Source: Lachnospiraceae bacterium UBA3863 (lineage in GTDB: Bacteria; Bacillota; Clostridia; Lachnospirales; Lachnospiraceae). From it: a stretch of DNA of 19,818 nt. Every line of letters starts with the position of its first letter. Within the stretch, counting starts at the first letter, position 1. The notes below the pieces were generated by a model. That model was not told where the DNA came from and searched no databases. It saw nothing but the letters and a program-made list of their open reading frames with translations. Positions 14,262 through 19,818 of the stretch are shown piece by piece. The position numbers and the translations under genes were made by a program. The stretch lies in the NCBI GenBank assembly GCA_002392385.1, contig DGGX01000128.1, forward strand, positions 1-19,818, in the 5' to 3' direction.

Positions 14262-17200
14262 ATGGAAAGATACAGTGTCAAGAAACCTTTTACCGTTCTG
14301 GTGGCTGTGATCGCGGCGATCGCGCTCGGTTTTGTCGCGATGACGTCCATGGCAACGGATCTGCTGCCGCAGATGAGTCTGCCTTATCTGATGGTCATCA
14401 CCACCTATCCCGGCGCCAGTCCGGAGAAGGTGGAACTGGAAGTGTCCGGCCCCATGGAGAGGGCCCTGGGAACCGTGTCCCATGTGAAGGAAGTGATGTC
14501 GGTCAGCGCCGAGAACTATTCCATGGTACAGCTGGAGTTCGAGGACGGCACGGATATGGACAGTGCCATGGTCAAGGTCTCCAGCGCTGTGCAGGATACG
14601 GCCTCTGCGCTGCCCTCCGGCTGCGGGACCCCCAATATCATGGAAATCAGCATGGATATGGTGGCCACCATGTACGTGGCCGTGAGCCGGGAGGGCTACG
14701 ATATCTATGCTCTGTCCGACTATGTCCGGGATGAGCTGCAGCCCATGGTGGAGCGGCAGGACGGCGTGGCCAGTGTCACCTCCATCGGTCTTGTGGACCG
14801 CACGGTCCAGGTGGAGCTGAACCGGGCCAAGATCAGAAAGCTCAATGACCGGATCCTGGAAGTGACCAATTATAAGCTGGATGACGCGGGAAGAGAGCTG
14901 GAGGAGGCCAGGGAGCAGGTGGAGGCCGGCCAGCGCGAGCTGGAGAAGCAGGAGTCTTCCTTCGGCAAGACCCTCTCTAGCGCCATCTTCGGACAGCTGG
15001 ACGGCGGCGTCGAGGGAACGGCCCAGAACCTGAAATCAGAGATCAACAGCCTGCGCAAGCAGCTCCAGTCCCTGGAAAAGGCCCTGGCCGGCATGTCCAA
15101 TCCCGGACAGAGCAGCGGCGGCACGGTGGATATCCAGCCCTATATCGATGCCCAGAGGGCGGCCCAGGAGAAGGTCCAGTCCGCCCAACAGGATGTGGAA
15201 GCCAAGCAGGCGGCCTGGGAGCAGGCCAAACAGGCCCTGGACGAGGCCGGCGAGGAACCGCCGGAGGAGCTGGTCCAGGCGGAGGCGGAAGCGGCCCAGG
15301 CCCTGGCGGATGCCCAGCAGGCCCTGGAGCAGGCCAATCAGGAGCTGACGAAAGCTACGGATGACCTCGAGGCGGCCAGGAAGAAGCAGCAGGAGCAGGC
15401 GGCCTCCGCCGGTCCCATTATCGATACCTCCGGTCTGCGGGCCAGTATCGAACAGCTGATGAAGGACCTGGAGAACGCCTCTTCCATGGCTGACGGGACG
15501 ACCATTTCCAGCCTGATGCGGGTGGTCTCCGAGCTGAGCGCCATCATTCCCCAGGTGAATGCCCTGATGCAGCAGATCTCCCAGATCGACGCCACGGGGG
15601 CCCTCAGGGGCGGGATCGACAATGTCGAGGATACTCTGGACAGGATGAGCGGCCTCATGGACGCGGTGCCCGGTCTTCTGGACGCCATGCAGGGCGCCCT
15701 GGCCGGGCTGGCCCAGGGACAGCTGGACGCGGCGGTGGGATTCTCCACGGCGGCCACGCAGCTGACCCAGGCCCAGCAGCAGCTGGAGGCGGCCCAGGAG
15801 CAGTATGAGACGGCCAGGGAGCAGGCCCTCAAGCAGGCCAATCTGGATTCCCTGGTGAATGCCTCCACCCTGTCCCAGCTGATCTACGCTCAGAATTTTG
15901 CCATGCCGGCGGGCTACATCGATGATAAGCTGGACAACAGCTGGCTGCTCAAGGTGGGCGACGAGTACGGCGACTCTGACGATATCGCGGGCGCCCTCCT
16001 GTGCAGGATCGATGAGATCGGGTCTGTGCGGCTGGAGGACGTGGCGGATATCACGGTGATCGACACCGCGGGCAGCAGCTATGCCAAGCTCAGCGGCGAG
16101 GACGCCATCGTCCTGGCCATCTATAAGAGCCCCACGGCGGGCACCAACGAGGTGTCCAGGGGCGTCAACGAGGCGCTGGCGGACCTTATGGAGCTGCATG
16201 AGGGTCTGCGGACAGTCAACCTCATGGACCAGGGATCCTATATCACCCTGATCATCTCAGACCTGCTCCGGAGCATGCTCACGGGCGCCCTGCTGGCCAT
16301 CATTATCCTGGCCATCTTCCTCAGAGACGTACGTCCGACCCTGGTGGTGGGCATCAGCATTCCGCTGTCGGTCCTTTTCACCATGGTGCTCATGTACTTC
16401 ACCGGGCTGACCCTGAATATCATGACTCTTTCCGGTCTGTCACTGGGTATCGGCATGCTGGTGGACAACTCCATCGTGGTCATGGAGAACATCTTCCGTC
16501 TGCGGGGCCGGGGCGTGGCCTCCGCCCGCGCGGCGGTCCAGGGTACCCGGCAGGTGTCGGGCGCCATCATCGCCTCCACCCTGACCACGGTCTGCGTCTT
16601 CCTGCCCATGGCCTTCTCGGAGGGCACGGTCAGGGAACTTCTGGTGCCGATGGGTCTGTCGATCGGCTACTGCCTGCTGGCCTCCCTGGTGACGGCCATG
16701 ACGGTGGTCCCGGCCTCCGCCAGCACCATCCTGAAGAAAGTACGGCCCAAGGAGCAGGGCGTTTTCGACAGGATCCAGGAGGCCTACGGCAAGTCCCTTC
16801 TCTGGTGCCTGGCTCATAAGGCGGCGGTCCTGGGAATGGCGGCTGCGCTGCTGGCGGTGTGTATATGGCGGCTGGTCACCATGGGCATCGTCATCCTGCC
16901 GGAGATGAACGGCGACAGTGTCCAGGTATCGATCTACACGCCAGAGGAGGACACGAGAGAAGAGTCTTACGCCAAGGTGGACCAGGTGATGGAAAGGATC
17001 CTGGAGCTGGATAACGTCAGGGACGTGGGTATCATGGACGCTTCCTCCACCGGCGCCCTTTTCGGGGCCGGCGGCAGCAGTGATTCCTACGGCGGATATG
17101 TCTGTTACGTGACGCCGGAGAACGGGGCCTACAGCGATTCCCTGGAGCAGCTCTGCGAGGCCATCGAAAAGGCCACGGAGGATGTGGACTGCGAGGTCTA

Positions 17201-18686
17201 TGCCTCCACCGGCGGTATGAGCGACACCTCGGCCCTCATGGCCAGCGGCCTGACCATCAATGTTTATGGCCAGGACCTGGAACAGCTTCAGGCGCTGGCT
17301 GCCCGCGTCGCGGAGACGGTGGGCACCGTGAAGGGCTTCACGGATATCTCTGACGGTTCGGAGAACAGTGAGCAGACCCTGCATCTGGTCATCGACAAGG
17401 ACAAGGCCATGAGCTACGGCCTGACGGTGGCGCAGATCTACGGGGAGATCGCCCAGAGGCTGACGACGTCGGTCAATTCCACCACCATCACCGTAAACGG
17501 CACCACGCTGGACGTGGTGATCCTGGATGAGACGGATCCCCTCCTGCGGGAGAACCTGCTGGAGATGGTCTTCGAGCCGGCCGCCGTGGGCGGTGCCCAG
17601 AGCATGGCGGGCGCCCAGAGCATGGCGGGCGCCCAGGGCATGCAGGGCATGAGCGGCGCCGCGGCTGCCCTGACAGGCGGGGACAGCGGGGACGACGATG
17701 ACGATACGGATTCTCACCAGCTCAGCGAGTTCGCGCATCTGGAGGAGGAGACCGCCCCGTCATCCATCCGCCACGGCAACCTGACCCGGTATATCTCGGT
17801 CACCGCCGCCGCGGACGAGGGCTACAACACCACCCTGCTGAGCCGGTCCCTGCAGACTAAACTGGACCGTATGGACATCCCGCGGGGCTACCGCATCGAG
17901 GTGGAGGGCGAGTCCAGCGAAGTCAACAAGATGGTGCAGCAGATGCTCAAGCTGACGGCCCTGGCCCTGCTCTTCATCTACCTGGTCATGGTGGCCCAGT
18001 TCCAGAGCCTGCTGTCACCCTTCATCGTGCTCTTCACGATCCCGCTGGCCTTCACCGGCGGCATGATCGGCCTGATCATGAGCGGGCAGCAGCTGTCCAT
18101 GCTGGCCTTGATGGGATTCCTGATCCTGATGGGCACCGTCGTCAACAACGGTATCGTGTTCGTGGACTATGCCAACCAGCTCCGTCAGGGCGGTCTGGAG
18201 AGACATGCCGCCCTGGTGGCCACGGGCCAGACCCGTATGCGGCCGATCCTGATGACCGCACTCACCACCATCCTGGCCATGTCCCAGCTGATCTTCGGCA
18301 GCGGCATGGGCAGTCAGATGGGAAGCGGCATGGCCATCGTCATCGCCGGCGGTCTGACCTACGCGACCCTCATGACCCTCTACGTGATCCCCATCATGTA
18401 TGATATCCTGTTCAAGCGTCAGCCTCTGACCGTGGACGTGGGAGACGACATCGACGACACGCCGGACGACGCGGCGGAGTTCCTGGCCAGACGGGCCAGA
18501 CAGCAGGCGGAGGCGGAAGCCCGGGCGGCGGAGCCGGACCAGACGGAGGCACCGGAACAAACAGCACCGGAACAGGCGGAAACGGAAGCGGAAGAGCAGC
18601 CGGCGGAACCGGAGCAGTCCGCAGAGACTGCCGCTTCGGAAGAAACGATCCAGCCGGAAGAAGAAAATAAGACGGAAGAGACATGA
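14262..18686 (+). CDS. RND-family efflux permease with large coiled-coil insertion
   Basis: This is a proton-driven export permease of the RND superfamily in the cytoplasmic membrane, 1474 residues against about 1000-1050 for typical members. TM1 lies at 10-30. A porter domain follows, with YPGASPEKVELEVSGPMERAL (49-69) in two overlapping family blocks. Residues about 205-540 are an Ala/Gln/Glu-rich insertion with long helices (about 294-385 and 495-530) before the family segment AQNFAMPAGY. TM2-TM6 begin near 674 and include GLSLGIGMLVDNSIVVMEN; D735 is the proton-relay Asp, with N736 where AcrB has its second Asp. TM7 is near 854-877 and TM8-TM12 run from about 1228 to 1384, including GTVVNNGIVFVDYAN. 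A second insertion (about 1107-1160) has GAQSMA repeats and an acidic run. The last 90 residues are an acidic Glu/Gln/Ala/Pro tail. ATG at 14262 follows AAGGAG (14252-14257). No adaptor or outer-membrane partner gene is in the window; the substrate is unknown. Confidence 0.93.
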   Translation: MERYSVKKPFTVLVAVIAAIALGFVAMTSMATDLLPQMSLPYLMVITTYPGASPEKVELEVSGPMERALGTVSHVKEVMSVSAENYSMVQLEFEDGTDMDSAMVKVSSAVQDTASALPSGCGTPNIMEISMDMVATMYVAVSREGYDIYALSDYVRDELQPMVERQDGVASVTSIGLVDRTVQVELNRAKIRKLNDRILEVTNYKLDDAGRELEEAREQVEAGQRELEKQESSFGKTLSSAIFGQLDGGVEGTAQNLKSEINSLRKQLQSLEKALAGMSNPGQSSGGTVDIQPYIDAQRAAQEKVQSAQQDVEAKQAAWEQAKQALDEAGEEPPEELVQAEAEAAQALADAQQALEQANQELTKATDDLEAARKKQQEQAASAGPIIDTSGLRASIEQLMKDLENASSMADGTTISSLMRVVSELSAIIPQVNALMQQISQIDATGALRGGIDNVEDTLDRMSGLMDAVPGLLDAMQGALAGLAQGQLDAAVGFSTAATQLTQAQQQLEAAQEQYETAREQALKQANLDSLVNASTLSQLIYAQNFAMPAGYIDDKLDNSWLLKVGDEYGDSDDIAGALLCRIDEIGSVRLEDVADITVIDTAGSSYAKLSGEDAIVLAIYKSPTAGTNEVSRGVNEALADLMELHEGLRTVNLMDQGSYITLIISDLLRSMLTGALLAIIILAIFLRDVRPTLVVGISIPLSVLFTMVLMYFTGLTLNIMTLSGLSLGIGMLVDNSIVVMENIFRLRGRGVASARAAVQGTRQVSGAIIASTLTTVCVFLPMAFSEGTVRELLVPMGLSIGYCLLASLVTAMTVVPASASTILKKVRPKEQGVFDRIQEAYGKSLLWCLAHKAAVLGMAAALLAVCIWRLVTMGIVILPEMNGDSVQVSIYTPEEDTREESYAKVDQVMERILELDNVRDVGIMDASSTGALFGAGGSSDSYGGYVCYVTPENGAYSDSLEQLCEAIEKATEDVDCEVYASTGGMSDTSALMASGLTINVYGQDLEQLQALAARVAETVGTVKGFTDISDGSENSEQTLHLVIDKDKAMSYGLTVAQIYGEIAQRLTTSVNSTTITVNGTTLDVVILDETDPLLRENLLEMVFEPAAVGGAQSMAGAQSMAGAQGMQGMSGAAAALTGGDSGDDDDDTDSHQLSEFAHLEEETAPSSIRHGNLTRYISVTAAADEGYNTTLLSRSLQTKLDRMDIPRGYRIEVEGESSEVNKMVQQMLKLTALALLFIYLVMVAQFQSLLSPFIVLFTIPLAFTGGMIGLIMSGQQLSMLALMGFLILMGTVVNNGIVFVDYANQLRQGGLERHAALVATGQTRMRPILMTALTTILAMSQLIFGSGMGSQMGSGMAIVIAGGLTYATLMTLYVIPIMYDILFKRQPLTVDVGDDIDDTPDDAAEFLARRARQQAEAEARAAEPDQTEAPEQTAPEQAETEAEEQPAEPEQSAETAASEETIQPEEENKTEET
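17590..17643 (+). repeat. 18-base tandem repeat inside the RND gene
   Basis: Three consecutive 18-base units, at 17590-17607, 17608-17625 and 17626-17643, share CGGGCGCCCAG-GCATGG with a few changes. They encode GAQSMA, GAQSMA and GAQGMQ (residues 1111-1128) in an extracellular loop. Exact in-frame units can expand or contract without breaking the gene. Confidence 0.85.
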
Positions 18687-18698
18687 ACCGGATGAAAG

Positions 18699-18723
18699 AG
18701 AGGGCCTGCGGGCCCTCTTTTTT
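18699..18723 (+). terminator. Rho-independent terminator of the RND gene
   Basis: AGAGGGCC (18699-18706) pairs with GGCCCTCT (18711-18718) around a TGCG loop, followed by a run of T residues to 18723. It begins 13 bases after the RND stop codon. Confidence 0.9.
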
Positions 18724-18744
18724 GCGCGGATAGTGAATAACAGG

Positions 18745-18780
18745 ATGACTGTAAACCAAATATGTGATATATTTAACACA
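18745..18780 (+). promoter_or_regulatory. Promoter with Rex-like operator before the oxidoreductase gene
   Basis: ATGACT (18745-18750), a 17-base spacer and TATATT (18768-18773) form a moderate promoter. Over the -10 lies the imperfect palindrome TGTGATATATTTAACACA (18763-18780), whose right half TTAACA matches the redox-sensor Rex half-site; the left half is degenerate. AAATAT (18758-18763) and ATATTT (18769-18774) form another overlapping inverted repeat. The leader to the start codon would be about 95 bases. Confidence 0.4.
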
Positions 18781-18783
18781 GAA

Positions 18784-18795
18784 TGGACCGGTCCA
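18784..18795. repeat. 12-base perfect palindrome in the oxidoreductase leader
   Basis: TGGACCGGTCCA is perfectly self-complementary and lies just downstream of the predicted start point. CAAATATGT (18757-18765) and ACATATTTG (18813-18821) are 9-base inverted arms enclosing it. Both could be operator or RNA-structure elements; no regulator is identified. Confidence 0.5.
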
Positions 18796-18874
18796 GGCAA
18801 ATGTTGCTTTTTACATATTTGAGATCCGGTTTGAACAGTTTCTCAGGTGACCAGAAAGACAGGAGTGAATGCCT

Positions 18875-19818
18875 ATGAGCAGACTGAGTATTGACACACA
18901 AAACACTGCCGAGAAGACGGTAGAGGAGCTCTATAAGGACCTGGAACGCCGTGTCCAGGCCAGCCAGCCCGGCCTCTGTCCCGTCGACCTGGCGGCCTCC
19001 TTCCTGAAGACCTGTTATGCGCAGTCCTGCGGCAAATGCGTTCCTTGCCGCGTGGGTCTGGGACAGCTGGAGAAGATGCTGGCCCAGGTCCTGGACGGAC
19101 CTGCGGATCCGGGGCTTCTGGAAGTGATCGAGCGCACCGCGGAGAGTATCTACTATTCCGCGGACTGCGCCATCGGATCCGAGGCGGCGCGGATGATCCT
19201 CAAGGGTGTCCGCGGTTTCCGCGAGGATTATATCGAGCACCTTGAGCACGGCCGGTGCCGCGGCAAGCACAACCAGCCGGTGCCCTGCGTGTCGCAATGT
19301 CCCGCCCACGTGGATATTCCGGGCTATATCGCCCTGATCCACGAGGAACGTTACACAGACGCCGTGCAGCTGATCCGCAAGGACAATCCCTTCCCCATTG
19401 CCTGCGCCTACATCTGTGAGCATCCCTGCGAGGCCCGGTGCCGCCGCCGCATGCTGGACGACGCCATCAATATCCGGGGTCTGAAGCGCTATGCGGTGGA
19501 CCATGCGGGCGACGTTCCCAATCCGCCCCGCGCCGAGGCAACAGGCAAAAAGGTTGCTATCATCGGCGGCGGCCCCAGCGGACTGAGCTGCGCTTACTAC
19601 CTCTCCCTGATGGGCCACAACGTCACCGTGTACGAGGAGAAGGCCAAGCTGGGCGGCATGCTGCGCTATGGCATCCCCGCCTACCGCTTCCCCCGCCACA
19701 TGCTGGATAAGGAGATCGACTCCATTCTCTCCACCGGCATCGAGGTCCACACCGGCGTCACCGTGGGCAAGGACATCACCTTCGAACAGCTTCAGAAGGA
19801 GTACGACTGCCTGTATAT
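18875..19818 (+). CDS. NuoF-type 4Fe-4S domain fused to GltD-like flavoprotein (3' end outside window)
   Basis: This is the first 314 residues of a cytoplasmic NAD(P)H-linked iron-sulfur flavoprotein that continues past the window. Residues about 12-120 match the C-terminal 4Fe-4S domain of NuoF/HydB-type NADH dehydrogenase subunits: CGKCVPCRVG (52-61) and the fourth ligand C98 in ADCAIG. The FMN/NADH-binding part of NuoF is absent. Residues about 125-215 form the GltD/dihydropyrimidine-dehydrogenase-type domain with C138, C142 (followed by PAHVDIPGYI), C177, C181, C185 and C189. The FAD-binding GGGPSGL (231-237) and GGMLRYGIPAYRFP (260-273) follow. Such proteins pass electrons between NAD(P)H and ferredoxin, hydrogenase or formate dehydrogenase modules in anaerobes; the exact partner is outside the window. 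ATG follows AGGAG (18861-18865) by 9 bases. No downstream gene is visible. Confidence 0.9.
   Translation, partial: MSRLSIDTQNTAEKTVEELYKDLERRVQASQPGLCPVDLAASFLKTCYAQSCGKCVPCRVGLGQLEKMLAQVLDGPADPGLLEVIERTAESIYYSADCAIGSEAARMILKGVRGFREDYIEHLEHGRCRGKHNQPVPCVSQCPAHVDIPGYIALIHEERYTDAVQLIRKDNPFPIACAYICEHPCEARCRRRMLDDAINIRGLKRYAVDHAGDVPNPPRAEATGKKVAIIGGGPSGLSCAYYLSLMGHNVTVYEEKAKLGGMLRYGIPAYRFPRHMLDKEIDSILSTGIEVHTGVTVGKDITFEQLQKEYDCLY

Noticed and set aside
15036..16199. Long - strand frame opposite the RND coiled-coil insertion
   Set aside because: It is a shadow of the GCC/CAG/CTG-rich coding sequence; the product is Gly/Leu/Gln repeats with no domain, and no ribosome binding site is seen.
1..19818. 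CRISPR array, prophage or insertion sequence
   Set aside because: No regularly spaced repeats, no transposase, integrase or phage structural genes were found; the only possible mobile trace is the small palindromic repeat at the tRNA-Ala end.

Overview
The window is a chromosomal segment of an anaerobic low-branching Firmicute, most likely a Clostridia member of the Lachnospiraceae type. This is inferred from the fairly high GC content, strong AGGAGG-type ribosome binding sites, frequent TTG/GTG starts, the style of the MraY, MurD, FtsL and DivIB proteins, and a NuoF/GltD-like iron-sulfur flavoprotein typical of fermenters. No database search was possible, so the taxonomy is an inference.

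Positions 1-396 hold no gene, but they do hold a strong structured hairpin and an AT-rich promoter region. From 397 to 11418 a division and cell-wall (dcw) cluster runs on the + strand in the order lgt, mraZ, rsmH, ftsL, class B PBP (ftsI/spoVD type), mraY, murD, ftsW, ftsQ/divIB, ftsZ. Gaps are short and ftsW and ftsQ overlap by four bases. The cluster lacks murE, murF, murG, murC and ftsA. A well-formed promoter followed by three exact 10-bp-spaced AGTGGAG boxes precedes mraZ, a probable MraZ autoregulatory operator that also covers the mraZ ribosome binding site. ftsZ has its own good promoter, and a strong terminator ends the cluster at about 11470-11518.

From 11520 to 14140 there is an accessory stretch. 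It contains two short chromate-transporter-family genes on the - strand (a split pair overlapping by ATGA) with a palindrome inside their promoter, a divergent PfkB-family sugar/nucleoside kinase on the + strand, and a tRNA-Ala(CGC) on the - strand. The tRNA 3' end lies in a nested set of inverted and direct repeats.

From 14262 to 18686 lies one very long RND efflux permease (1474 residues). It has a roughly 335-residue coiled-coil insertion in its first extracellular domain, a small repeat-rich second insertion and an acidic C-terminal tail. It is followed by a clean terminator. From 18875 to the window end is the start of an oxidoreductase that joins a NuoF-type C-terminal 4Fe-4S domain directly to a GltD-like 4Fe-4S/FAD module. 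Its promoter carries a Rex-like imperfect palindrome.

Functionally, the dcw genes supply lipid I synthesis (MraY), its precursor (MurD), the septal glycosyltransferase-transpeptidase pair (FtsW and the PBP) with its FtsL/DivIB regulators, and the Z-ring (FtsZ). Lgt modifies lipoproteins. The downstream genes look like independent transcription units.
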